Assembly: GCF_006539505.1 (NCBI RefSeq)
Contig: NZ_BJND01000016.1
Coordinates: forward strand, 124,001 to 188,000
DNA length: 64,000 bases
Source: Streptomyces spinoverrucosus
Lineage (GTDB): Bacteria > Actinomycetota > Actinomycetes > Streptomycetales > Streptomycetaceae
Direction: 5' to 3'
Position numbers and translations under genes: made by a program. The notes beneath the pieces were generated by a model, which was not told the DNA's origin, searched no databases, and was given only the letters and a program-made list of their open reading frames with translations. The first letter of the stretch is position 1. The number at the start of each line of letters is the position of its first letter. Of the stretch, positions 50,067-57,529 are shown in pieces.

Positions 50067-51277
50067 AGCGACCGCGCCGCCCGGCTCTCCCCGCCTTCAC
50101 CCACACCATCCGCTTCCGCCTCACCGTCCTCTACTCCGGCCTGCTCTTCCTGCTCACCGCCCTCGTCCTGGGCGCCACCTACCTGGCGGTGGAGCGCAGC
50201 GGCGAGGCACACCCGGTGAGCAACCAGTTCCGGGCGAAGAAGTACGTCAACGACGTCTACATGGGGGAGATCGACGTCGTGAAGCTCCAGGAGGTCGAGG
50301 CGGCCGTCAACTACGAGACCCTCGGCAACCTGCGCAACTTCTCCTTCGCCCTGCTCGGCGGGCTCGCCGTCGCCAGCCTGGTCATCGGCTGGATCCTCTC
50401 CGGCCGTGTGCTGCGCCCCGTACGCGCCATCTCCCGCACCGCCGCCGAGATCCAGGCCACCGACCTGTCCCAGCGGATCCGGCTGACCGGCCCCAAGGAC
50501 GAGCTGCGCGAACTCGCCGACACCGTCGACTCCATGCTCGACCGCCTCGACGAGGCCTTCCGCGCCCAGCGCCAGCTCATCGACGACGCCTCGCACGAGC
50601 TGCGCAGCCCCCTCGCGATCATCCGCGCCAACGTGGACGCCGTACTGACCTCCGAGGAGTCGGACGAGGAGGAACGGCGCGCCGCCGCGCGGAGCGTGGA
50701 CCGGGCGACGACCCGGATGACCCGGCTGATCGAGGACCTGCTCGCCACCGCCCGCCGCAACGCCCCCGCCCTCGCCGACACCGACGTCGACCTGGCGGCG
50801 GCGGCCGGTGAGGCCTGCGAGGAGTTCGCCCCGCTCGCCACCGAACGCGGCCTCACCCTGCACCGCCGCTTGACCTCGGGCCTGACCGTCATCGGCGATC
50901 ACGACGCCCTGCGCCGCGCTGTCGGCAACCTGCTCTCCAACGCCGTACGCCTCGCCCCACCCGGCACCCGCATCACCGTCGCGGCCGGCCGCTCGGACGG
51001 CTGGCTCTGGACGGCCGTACGGGACGAGGGCCCCGGCATCCTCGACGACGACCAGACCCGCGTCTTCGACCGCTTCTGGCGCGCCCGGGGCAACGGCGGC
51101 AGCCGCGACCGCCACGCCGGACTGGGCCTGGCGATCGTCCGCCAGATCGTCGAGTCCCACGGCGGCCAGATACGCCTCTTCTCACGCGTCGGGGAGGGCT
51201 CGACGTTCGTCCTGTGGTTCCCCGCACCCGGCACCGGCCACAGCAACGGCGGACCGCCGGAGGACGCGCCTCTCTAG
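50063..51277 (+). CDS. Sensor histidine kinase, membrane bound
   Basis: A 404-residue partner of the response regulator. TM1 about 21-43 and TM2 about 95-113 enclose a short 50-residue sensor loop; a HAMP domain (about 113-165) follows. HisKA has His178 in DDASHELRSPLAII; the HATPase region has N box AVGNLLSNAVRLAP, G1 VRDEGPGILDD and G2 RHAGLGLAIVRQIVESHG. A short sensor loop suggests a signal within the membrane or a membrane-bound cofactor protein. Convergent with plsC. Confidence 0.95.
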   Translation: MKRPRRPALPAFTHTIRFRLTVLYSGLLFLLTALVLGATYLAVERSGEAHPVSNQFRAKKYVNDVYMGEIDVVKLQEVEAAVNYETLGNLRNFSFALLGGLAVASLVIGWILSGRVLRPVRAISRTAAEIQATDLSQRIRLTGPKDELRELADTVDSMLDRLDEAFRAQRQLIDDASHELRSPLAIIRANVDAVLTSEESDEEERRAAARSVDRATTRMTRLIEDLLATARRNAPALADTDVDLAAAAGEACEEFAPLATERGLTLHRRLTSGLTVIGDHDALRRAVGNLLSNAVRLAPPGTRITVAAGRSDGWLWTAVRDEGPGILDDDQTRVFDRFWRARGNGGSRDRHAGLGLAIVRQIVESHGGQIRLFSRVGEGSTFVLWFPAPGTGHSNGGPPEDAPL

Positions 51278-51279
51278 GG

Positions 51280-51954
51280 CTACGCCGCTTCCTTGGCCTT
51301 CGTGGCGTACATGTCCACGTACTCCTGCCCGGACAGCCGCATGACCTCCGTCATCACGGAGTCCGTCACGGCCCGCAGCACGTAGCGGTCCCGGTCCATC
51401 CCGTCGTACCGGGAGAACTCCAGCGCCTCACCGAAGCGCACCGTCACCCGGGCCGGCCGGGGAAAGCCCGCCCCGCCGGGCTGGATCCGGTCGGTGCCGA
51501 TCATGGCGAACGGGACGACGGGCGCGCCGGTCATCAGGGTGAGCCGGGCGATGCCGGTGCGCCCCCGGTACAGGCGGCCGTCGGGGGAGCGGGTGCCCTC
51601 CGGGTAGATGCCGAAGACCTTGCCCTCCTCCAGGATCCGGCGCCCGGTCATCAGCGCCGCTACCCCGCCCTTGCCGCCGTCGCGGTCGACCGGGATCATG
51701 CCGACGCCGGTGAAGAACCACGCCATCAGCCGGCCCTTGAGGCCCTCGCCGGTGACGTACTCGTCCTTGCCGATGAAGAACACCTGACGGTCGCAGACCA
51801 GCGGCAGGATCATCGAGTCGATGAACGTGAGGTGGTTGCCGGCCAGGATCACCGGGCCGTCGCCCGGAATGTGCTCCACGCCCTCCACCCGGGGGCGGAA
51901 CATCAGGCGCATGATCGGACCGAGCACTGCCTTGATGAGCGCGAAGCGGGACAA
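51280..51954 (-). CDS. plsC: 1-acyl-sn-glycerol-3-phosphate acyltransferase (PlsC type)
   Basis: Transfers an acyl chain to lysophosphatidic acid, making phosphatidic acid at the membrane. Residues 224. Catalytic block I is AGNHLTFIDS (HX4D), block III YPEGTRSPDGRLY, and block IV VVPFAMIGTD. The TTG at 51954 is chosen because GGAGG lies five bases before it; a second TTG at 51972 overlaps that site. Streptomyces have several PlsC paralogues, so the exact acyl acceptor is uncertain. Divergent from the glpQ1-type gene, with a PHO box and tandem repeat between. Confidence 0.88.
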   Translation of the reverse strand: MSRFALIKAVLGPIMRLMFRPRVEGVEHIPGDGPVILAGNHLTFIDSMILPLVCDRQVFFIGKDEYVTGEGLKGRLMAWFFTGVGMIPVDRDGGKGGVAALMTGRRILEEGKVFGIYPEGTRSPDGRLYRGRTGIARLTLMTGAPVVPFAMIGTDRIQPGGAGFPRPARVTVRFGEALEFSRYDGMDRDRYVLRAVTDSVMTEVMRLSGQEYVDMYATKAKEAA

Positions 51955-51981
51955 CGGGCCCTCCGGGGTCAACGGATTCGG

Positions 51982-52015
51982 TGTGAGTCTGTGCGGGTTG
52001 TGAGTCTGTGCAGGT
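51982..52015. repeat. 17-bp tandem direct repeat upstream of plsC
   Basis: TGTGAGTCTGTGCGGGT (51982-51998) is followed directly by TGTGAGTCTGTGCAGGT (51999-52015), one mismatch in 17. It lies 28 bases upstream of the plsC start and so in its promoter or leader. Confidence 0.8.
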
Positions 52016-52063
52016 GAGGACGATACTCGCGGCCCCCGGACGAGCGCACATCGGGGACATGGG

Positions 52064-52107
52064 GTTCACCGAGGTCTTACGCACTGTTGACGTACGTTTA
52101 CCTGCGG
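52064..52107 (+). promoter_or_regulatory. PHO box (PhoP operator) upstream of the glpQ1-type gene
   Basis: Four consecutive 11-base units start GTTCACC, TCTTACG, GTTGACG and TTTACCT (52064, 52075, 52086, 52097). The first unit matches the Streptomyces PHO-box repeat GTTCACC exactly and the others in part. PhoP binding here would activate under phosphate starvation. It also lies between divergent genes and could affect plsC. Confidence 0.75.
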
Positions 52108-52284
52108 TGGCGTGCCGCAGCCTACGCGTAACCCGGCGGCGACGATGTGACCGACATCGCGCAGGCGACGACATCCATCGTCATCCATCGTCAGCCACGC
52201 GTTCGAAATGAGGCCTCCCGTCTGACACATCGACACCCCTACGATCTGCCAGCACCGACCACATGCACGGCAGGGAGGCCGCTG

Positions 52285-53457
52285 ATGGGAACGCAGAAGT
52301 CGAACGAGCAGCCGCAGGAGCAGACGCACACCGGGCGGCGTGCGCTCCTCGGCGCTGCCGTGCTCGGCGCGGGCGGAGCCGTCCTCGGTCTGTCCGGCAC
52401 GGCGAGAGCCGATGCGCGTCATGGAGGCCGAGGAATGAAGAGCCTGCCCGTGCCGACGATCGTCGCCCACCGCGGCGCCAGCGGCTACCGCCCCGAGCAC
52501 ACCCTCGGCTCCTACCAGCTGGCCCTCGACATGGGCGCCGACATCGTCGAGGCCGGCGACCTGGTGCCCACCAAGGACGGTCATCTCGTGTGCCGGCACG
52601 AGCCCGAGATCGGCGGAACCACGGACGTCGCCGACCACCCCGAGTTCGCCGACCGCAAGACCACCAAGGTCCTCGACGGCGTCTCCGTCACCGGCTGGTT
52701 CACCGAGGACTTCACCCTCGCCGAGCTGAAGACCCTGCGCGCCACCGAGCGCATCCCGGCCAACCGCCCGCACAACACCCTCTACAACGGCCGCTGGGAG
52801 ATCCCCACCTTCGAAGAGGTGCTCCAGTGGCAGGACCAGCAGACCCGGGCGCGCGACAAGCAGGTCTGGATCTACCCCGAGCTCAAGCACCCCACGTACT
52901 TCCGGGGGCTCGGCCTCTCCCTGGAGGAGCGGGTCGCCAAGCTGCTGCGCAAGTACCGCAAGGACCGCTGGAACTCGCCGGTCATCCTGCAGTCCTTCGA
53001 GCCGACCAGCATCCAGCGCCTGCACAAGCTGGTCGACAACCCGCTCGTCGTGCTGCTGTCCGACGCGAGCAGCCGCCCCTGGGACTTCGTGGAGCACGGT
53101 GACCCGCGCACCGTCGCCGACCTGATCAAGCCGGCCGGCCTGCGCGAGATCGCCTCCTACGCCCAGGGCATCGGCCCCACCCTCGACCTGATCATCCCGA
53201 AGGACAGCGCCGGCCGCCTCACCCGGCCGACCACCCTCGTCGCCGACGCCCACAAGGTCGGCCTCAAGTTGCACCCCTGGACCCTGCGCAACGAGAACCC
53301 GTTCCTGCCCGCGAACTTCCGCAAGGGCACCGACGCGGACGCCTACGGCGATGTCTTCGGCGCCTACAAGGCGTACTTCGCCACCGGCATCGACGGCATC
53401 TTCACCGACCAGCCGGACACCGGTCTGCTGGCCCGCGAGGACTTCGTCAACAACTGA
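52285..53457 (+). CDS. glpQ1: Secreted glycerophosphodiester phosphodiesterase
   Basis: Hydrolyses glycerophosphodiesters (or teichoic acid-type polymers) to glycerol-3-phosphate, a phosphate source. Residues 390. A twin-arginine signal (TGRRALLGAAVLGAGG) suggests Tat export. The GDPD barrel has HRGASGYRPEHT (catalytic His and metal Glu), VEAGDLVPTKDG and CRHEPEIGGTT; the usual VEPD is VEAGD here, one residue longer. The upstream PHO box matches the known phosphate control of Streptomyces glpQ genes. ATG 52285 follows GGGAGGCC. Symbol by analogy to the S. coelicolor gene. Confidence 0.9.
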   Translation: MGTQKSNEQPQEQTHTGRRALLGAAVLGAGGAVLGLSGTARADARHGGRGMKSLPVPTIVAHRGASGYRPEHTLGSYQLALDMGADIVEAGDLVPTKDGHLVCRHEPEIGGTTDVADHPEFADRKTTKVLDGVSVTGWFTEDFTLAELKTLRATERIPANRPHNTLYNGRWEIPTFEEVLQWQDQQTRARDKQVWIYPELKHPTYFRGLGLSLEERVAKLLRKYRKDRWNSPVILQSFEPTSIQRLHKLVDNPLVVLLSDASSRPWDFVEHGDPRTVADLIKPAGLREIASYAQGIGPTLDLIIPKDSAGRLTRPTTLVADAHKVGLKLHPWTLRNENPFLPANFRKGTDADAYGDVFGAYKAYFATGIDGIFTDQPDTGLLAREDFVNN

Positions 53458-53533
53458 ACCATCCCCACCCCGGTCGGGGTGACAGTCGGCAGCCCGGGCA
53501 ACCCACCGCCCGGGCGGCCGCGTCGTGCCGCAT

Positions 53534-54040
53534 ATGACGCACGACCTGCTCATCTCCCTGCGCCCCCTGCTCACCGCCGAGGCATCCGCCGAGGCACACG
53601 CCGCCGGCACCGAGCCCGGCGACCTGGAACAGGCGGTCTGGCTCCGCCTCCTGGAACTCCTCGACGCCGACGGTCCGCCCAGCGACCCCGAGCGCTGGCT
53701 GCGCCGCGCCGTGCGCTTCGAGGCCCGCCGCTCCCGTCGTACGACCCGGCGCGAACGGCCGTACGACACCGAGCCCGCCGACGAGACCGCCCACACGCCC
53801 GAACAGCTCGCCGTCACCGCGGCCCGCGCCCGGGCCCTGCGCGCGGCGGTGCGCCGACTGCCCGGCCGTTGCCCCGCCCTCCTGGAAGCCCTGATGTCCC
53901 CCAACGACCTCACATACCGGGAGATCGCGGGGGAGTTGGGTATCTCACAGGGGAGTCTCGGGCCGGAACGTTCCAGATGTCTGGGATGTCTGCGGCGATT
54001 GCTGGCCTCGGAGGTTGCGGCTCGCGGAGCACGGGGATAG
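53534..54040 (+). CDS. Small ECF-like RNA polymerase sigma factor
   Basis: A 168-residue protein with a shortened sigma-2 region (about 5-65, including DLEQAVWLRLLELL and WLRRAVRFEARRSRR) and a clear sigma-4 region (about 100-165: LRAAVRRLPGRCPALLEAL, then LTYREIAGELGISQGSL). No anti-sigma gene is adjacent. ATG 53534 or GTG 53525 are both possible and neither has a strong ribosome site. The target promoters are unknown; the glpQ1-type gene ends 67 bases upstream. Confidence 0.78.
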   Translation: MTHDLLISLRPLLTAEASAEAHAAGTEPGDLEQAVWLRLLELLDADGPPSDPERWLRRAVRFEARRSRRTTRRERPYDTEPADETAHTPEQLAVTAARARALRAAVRRLPGRCPALLEALMSPNDLTYREIAGELGISQGSLGPERSRCLGCLRRLLASEVAARGARG

Positions 54041-54084
54041 GAGTGAGGGACAACAGGCAACAGGTGAGCGGGAGGCGTGCACAC

Positions 54085-54582
54085 ATGGGCATGAGCGTGA
54101 TCATCTCCGAGGCGACCGACCAGGACGTCGAGCAGATCTTCAAGCTGCAGTACCTGTGCTTCCAGAGCGAGGCGGCGCTGTACGGCAACTACCGCATCGA
54201 CCCGCTCGTCCAGCCCCTCGATTCGGTCCGTCAGGAAGTCGCGGAGGACTGCGTCTTCGTGGCCCGGCTCGGCGACGAGGTGGTCGGCTCGGTGCGCGGC
54301 ACGATCACCGAGGACGGCGCGGCCTCCATCAGCCGCCTCTGCGTCCATCCCCGCCTCCAGGGCCACGGCATCGGCGCCCGCCTCCTCGGCGCGGCGGAGT
54401 CGGCCCTCGCGCAGCAGCGCGGCGCCAAGAAGTTCCGCCTCCACACCGGCCACCGCAGCGAGGGCAACCTCCGCCTGTACCGCAAGGTGGGTTACGAGAC
54501 GGTGGGCACGTCAGAGGGCACGGACGGCGTCCCGATGGTCGTACTCGAAAAGCAGGCAGGCCCGTACGCCACAACGGCGTGA
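54085..54582 (+). CDS. GNAT family N-acetyltransferase
   Basis: A 165-residue acetyltransferase with the acetyl-CoA motif LCVHPRLQGHGIGARLLGAA and the helix-strand block GNLRLYRKVGYETVG. The acceptor is unknown. ATG 54085 lies nine bases after GGGAGG; a second ATG at 54091 is also possible. It begins 44 bases after the sigma-factor stop. Repeat copy D starts directly after its stop. Confidence 0.87.
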   Translation: MGMSVIISEATDQDVEQIFKLQYLCFQSEAALYGNYRIDPLVQPLDSVRQEVAEDCVFVARLGDEVVGSVRGTITEDGAASISRLCVHPRLQGHGIGARLLGAAESALAQQRGAKKFRLHTGHRSEGNLRLYRKVGYETVGTSEGTDGVPMVVLEKQAGPYATTA

Positions 54583-54587
54583 GGTGA

Positions 54588-54655
54588 CGTCCCTAAGGGG
54601 CGCGGGGAACTGCGCGATCAACCACAACGCACCCGCACCCGCCGACAACGCTCAA
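54588..54655 (+). repeat. Dispersed Streptomyces intergenic repeat, copy D
   Basis: Contains GGGGCGCGGGGAACTGCGCG, ATCAACCACAACGCACCCGC and CCCGCCGACAACGC. It is placed between convergent genes and its right end overlaps the stop of the membrane-protein gene at 54652. Confidence 0.85.
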
Positions 54656-55086
54656 CCAGGCTGCTCGGCCCGCGCCCTCCGCAACCAGAACATCGCAGTG
54701 ACCGGCAAAAGCACGGGAATGAACAAATACCCCATGCCGAAGTCGGACCACACAGTCGCGTCAGGAAACGCGGACGGCTCCACCAACGTCCACGTACCCA
54801 CCGTCAACACCCCGAGCAGCTCGGCCCCGCAGCACACCAACGCCGCCCGCCGCGCCGTCTCCCCACCCCGCACCAACGAGTACGTGATGAACCCGTACAC
54901 GACACCGGCAAGCGCCGACAGCGAATAAGCCAGCGGCGCCTTGTCGAACTCCGTCGCGATCTGAAACACGGATCGCGACACCGCCCCGACGACCATCACG
55001 CCGTACAGCCACACCAGCAGCATCCCGGGCCCGCTGATCAGCCGGGACTGCGTCGCGCTCGCCACCTCAGCCTCCCCAGATGTCAT
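54652..55086 (-). CDS. Small integral membrane protein, unknown
   Basis: A 144-residue protein with about four hydrophobic helices (GMLLVWLYGVMVVGAVS, PLAYSLSALAGVVYGF, AALVCCGAELLGVLTVG, MGYLFIPVLLPVTAMFWL) and no recognised family. It starts 20 bases inside the upstream membrane gene, so the two are likely translated together. ATG 55086. Confidence 0.75.
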   Translation of the reverse strand: MTSGEAEVASATQSRLISGPGMLLVWLYGVMVVGAVSRSVFQIATEFDKAPLAYSLSALAGVVYGFITYSLVRGGETARRAALVCCGAELLGVLTVGTWTLVEPSAFPDATVWSDFGMGYLFIPVLLPVTAMFWLRRARAEQPG

Positions 55087-55426
55087 AGAGCCGCACCTCC
55101 AGGACAGCCAGCACCACACCGCCGGCGGCAACCGTCACCGAACCCCACTTGGAGCGCTCGGCCAGCGACATGAACCCCGCGGCCGGGACGCACGCGAACG
55201 CCCCCAGCAGATACGCCACGAAAATGGTCGTCCCCTGCTCCGGCCGCTCGCCGCGCGCCAGCTGCACCACGCCGACCACCAGCTGCAGCAAGGCCAGCAC
55301 CGACACCACGGCCATCCCGATGAAGTGCCAGTCCTTGGTCGGCTCGTCACGGTACGCGGCCCACCCGCACCACGCGGCAAGCAACAGCGCGGCGACCCCG
55401 GTCGCCACCGTCAGGGCATCAAGCAT
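55067..55426 (-). CDS. Small integral membrane protein, unknown
   Basis: A 119-residue protein with about four hydrophobic helices (ALTVATGVAALLLAAWCGWAA at the start, then FIGMAVVSVLALLQLVVGVV and two more). No family recognised. It overlaps the downstream membrane gene by 20 bases, and both probably form a membrane complex. Start ATG 55426. Divergent from the HAD gene. Confidence 0.75.
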   Translation of the reverse strand: MLDALTVATGVAALLLAAWCGWAAYRDEPTKDWHFIGMAVVSVLALLQLVVGVVQLARGERPEQGTTIFVAYLLGAFACVPAAGFMSLAERSKWGSVTVAAGGVVLAVLEVRLYDIWGG

Positions 55427-55495
55427 GCAGCGACCCTAATACGGGCCAAAAGGCCTGATGCGGCCGCCCCCGGGGTGCCCCGTAGGGTCGAGGGC

Positions 55496-56146
55496 ATGAA
55501 GATCCACGCGCAAGCCCTCCTGTTCGACAACGACGGCACCCTCGTCTCCTCCCTCGAATCCGTCCACCGCTGCTGGACCAGCTGGGCGGGGGAGTACGGC
55601 ATCACCGCGGAGCGCTTCGCGCAGGTCGAGTTGCACGGCCGGACCGCCGCCGAGATAGCCGCCGACCTGCTGCCGCCCGAGATCGTCCCGGAGGCCGTCG
55701 CGCGGATCGAGATGCTGGAGGTGGCGGACGTACCCAACGGCGGCGTGCGCCTGCTCCCCGGCACGTACGACTTCCTCACCGCCCTGCCCGCCGACCGCTG
55801 GGCCGTCGTCACCTCGGCCACCCGCCGCCTGGCCGAGGCCCGCCTGGACGCCGTCGGCATCCTCCCCAAGACCCTGATCGCCGCCGACGACGTCACCCGC
55901 GGCAAGCCCGACCCCGAGCCCTACCTGCTCGCCGCCCGCGAACTGGGCGTCGACCCGGCCGCGTGCGTCGTCTTCGAGGACGCCCCCGCCGGACTGAGGG
56001 CCGGCCGCGCCGCCGGGATGACCACCGTGGCCTTGGCCACAACCCACCCCGCCCACGAGCTGACCGCCGACCTGGTGGTCGAGGACCTGTCGGCCTTGTC
56101 CGCCCTGGTCACCGCCGACGGCGTGGAGATCTCCACCCGGGACTGA
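55496..56146 (+). CDS. HAD superfamily hydrolase (subfamily IA, sugar phosphatase-like)
   Basis: A 216-residue phosphatase. Motif I LLFDNDGTLVSS (catalytic Asp pair DxD), motif II VVTSATRR, motif III GKPDPEPYLLAARELG, motif IV VFEDAPAGLRAGRAAGM. The cap insertion after motif I is of the helical IA type used by small sugar-phosphate and phosphoglycolate phosphatases. ATG 55496. A perfect hairpin follows its stop. Confidence 0.9.
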   Translation: MKIHAQALLFDNDGTLVSSLESVHRCWTSWAGEYGITAERFAQVELHGRTAAEIAADLLPPEIVPEAVARIEMLEVADVPNGGVRLLPGTYDFLTALPADRWAVVTSATRRLAEARLDAVGILPKTLIAADDVTRGKPDPEPYLLAARELGVDPAACVVFEDAPAGLRAGRAAGMTTVALATTHPAHELTADLVVEDLSALSALVTADGVEISTRD

Positions 56147-56155
56147 CGACTGTCC

Positions 56156-56186
56156 ACCGCTGTCCGCAATGCGGACAGCGGTTCTT
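56156..56186 (+). terminator. 12-bp terminator hairpin after the HAD gene
   Basis: ACCGCTGTCCGC (56156-56167) pairs perfectly with GCGGACAGCGGT (56171-56182), loop AAT, followed by TCTT. It separates the HAD gene from the metNIQ promoter. Confidence 0.8.
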
Positions 56187-56212
56187 GGTCGGCTTCATAC
56201 GTCTGCTTTACT
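56185..56212 (+). promoter_or_regulatory. Promoter of the metNIQ leader transcript
   Basis: TTGGTC (56185-56190) and TTTACT (56207-56212) are separated by 16 bases. The ATG of the leader ORF lies six bases beyond the -10, so transcription would start on or beside it. The leader mRNA is therefore probably leaderless for the small ORF. Confidence 0.6.
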
Positions 56213-56218
56213 GATCGC

Positions 56219-56308
56219 ATGACCACGACGAGCAGCCGCATCCCTGCGACCGAGGCGACCATGACGCCCGGTGCTCGCTGTATGTGTCGTCGAATGTGCG
56301 CCTTCTAG
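56219..56308 (+). CDS. 29-residue Cys/Met-rich leader peptide upstream of metNIQ
   Basis: A short frame from ATG 56219 to TAG 56306-56308. The N-terminus is MTTTSSRIPATEAT; the C-terminal part reads ARCMCRRMCAF, with Cys at 21, 23 and 27 and Met at 1, 15, 22 and 26. It starts immediately after a promoter-like pair of hexamers and ends 187 bases before metN, followed by hairpins that can form alternative structures. Cys-containing leader peptides that sense charged tRNA-Cys are known before sulfur genes in actinobacteria; a joint Cys/Met sensor before a methionine importer is inferred. ATG 56261 (15 residues) is an alternative start. Too short for standard gene callers. Confidence 0.6.
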   Translation: MTTTSSRIPATEATMTPGARCMCRRMCAF

Positions 56309-56393
56309 AGGGCCCCTGCATCTCTGAGCCTCGCGCCCCGAAGCGAGCCGCCGTGGCATGTCCGTACGCCGTCCGCCGTACGTGACCCAGCTT

Positions 56394-56426
56394 CCCCCAC
56401 TGCCTGAACGGCGTGGGGGACCCCCA
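56394..56426 (+). promoter_or_regulatory. Alternative hairpins in the metN leader (putative attenuator)
   Basis: CCCCCAC (56394-56400) with GTGGGGG (56413-56419), with inner GCC/GGC, forms a 10-bp stem. TGGGG (56414-56418) can instead pair with CCCCA (56422-56426). The two are mutually exclusive. Upstream, CGTACG at 56363 and 56377 gives a further stem. No T-tract follows, so control may be at elongation, Rho or translation. Confidence 0.45.
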
Positions 56427-56494
56427 TCGCGCACCTCTTAACCTCCGTACCAGGGCACACCCACGCCCGCGTACTCGACAGTGACGGAACCCAC

Positions 56495-57529
56495 GTGATC
56501 ACCACCTCGGGCCTGACCAAGGTCTACCGCTCCCGCGGCCGCGAGGTCACCGCCCTCGACGGCGTCGATCTGCACGTCCGCGAAGGCGAGGTGTACGGCG
56601 TCATCGGCCAGTCCGGCGCCGGCAAGTCCTCGCTCATCCGCTGCGTCAACCTCCTGGAGCGCCCCACCTCCGGCACGGTCACCGTCGCCGGCCAGGACCT
56701 CACCGCCCTCGCCGGGCGCGGCCCGCGCGCCGGCCGGGAACTCCGCCGCGCGCGCAGCCGGATCGGCATGGTCTTCCAGCACTTCAACCTGCTGTCCTCC
56801 CGGACAGTGCAGGACAACGTCGAGCTGCCGCTGGAAATCCTCGGCACATCGGGGAAGGAACGTTCCCGCAAGGCACTTGAGCTGCTCGACCTGGTGGGTC
56901 TGGCGGACAAGGCCAAGGCCTACCCCGCCCAGCTCTCCGGCGGCCAGAAGCAGCGCGTCGGCATCGCCCGCGCCCTGGCCGGTGACCCCAAGGTGCTGCT
57001 CTCCGACGAGGCCACCAGCGCCCTCGACCCGGAGACCACCCGCTCGATCCTGAAGCTGCTGCGCGACCTGAACCAGCAGCTCGGCCTGACCGTCCTGCTC
57101 ATCACGCACGAGATGGACGTCGTCAAGAGCATCTGCGACTCGGCCGCCCTGATGGACAAGGGCCGCATCGTCGAGTCCGGCACGGTCAGCGAGCTGCTCG
57201 CCACCCCGGGCTCGGAGCTGGCCGCCGCGCTCTTCCCGGTCGGCGGCGAGGCCACCGGCGACGACAGGACGGTCCTCGACGTCACCTTCCACGGCGAGTC
57301 CGCCACCCAGCCGGTCATCTCCCAGCTGGCCCGCACCTACAACATCGACATCTCCATCCTCGGCGCCGCCATCGACACCGTCGGCGGCCTCCAGGTCGGC
57401 CGGATGCGCATCGAACTGCCCGGCCGCTACGAGGACAACGTCGTGCCGATCGGCTACCTGCGCGAACAGGGCCTGCAGATCGATGTCGTCGGCGCCGAGC
57501 CGGTACTGGTCAAGGAAGGTGCCAAGTGA
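56495..57529 (+). CDS. metN: Methionine ABC transporter ATP-binding protein
   Basis: The ATPase of the D/L-methionine importer. Residues 344. Walker A IGQSGAGKSS, Q-loop MVFQHFNLLSS, signature QLSGGQKQRVGIARAL, Walker B VLLSDEATSALDP, His switch in LLITHEMDV. The C-terminal NIL domain (about 265-340), which binds methionine and inhibits transport when the pool is high, is present (LRIELPGRYEDN-like region, rmRIELPG). GTG 56495 with weak ribosome site GACGGAA. Followed by metI with a four-base overlap. Preceded by the Cys/Met leader peptide. Confidence 0.96.
   Translation: MITTSGLTKVYRSRGREVTALDGVDLHVREGEVYGVIGQSGAGKSSLIRCVNLLERPTSGTVTVAGQDLTALAGRGPRAGRELRRARSRIGMVFQHFNLLSSRTVQDNVELPLEILGTSGKERSRKALELLDLVGLADKAKAYPAQLSGGQKQRVGIARALAGDPKVLLSDEATSALDPETTRSILKLLRDLNQQLGLTVLLITHEMDVVKSICDSAALMDKGRIVESGTVSELLATPGSELAAALFPVGGEATGDDRTVLDVTFHGESATQPVISQLARTYNIDISILGAAIDTVGGLQVGRMRIELPGRYEDNVVPIGYLREQGLQIDVVGAEPVLVKEGAK

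Noticed and set aside
56187..56494. SAM riboswitch before metN
   Set aside because: No GGCAACCC-type or other SAM-I/IV core is visible in the leader; the Cys/Met leader peptide explains the region better.
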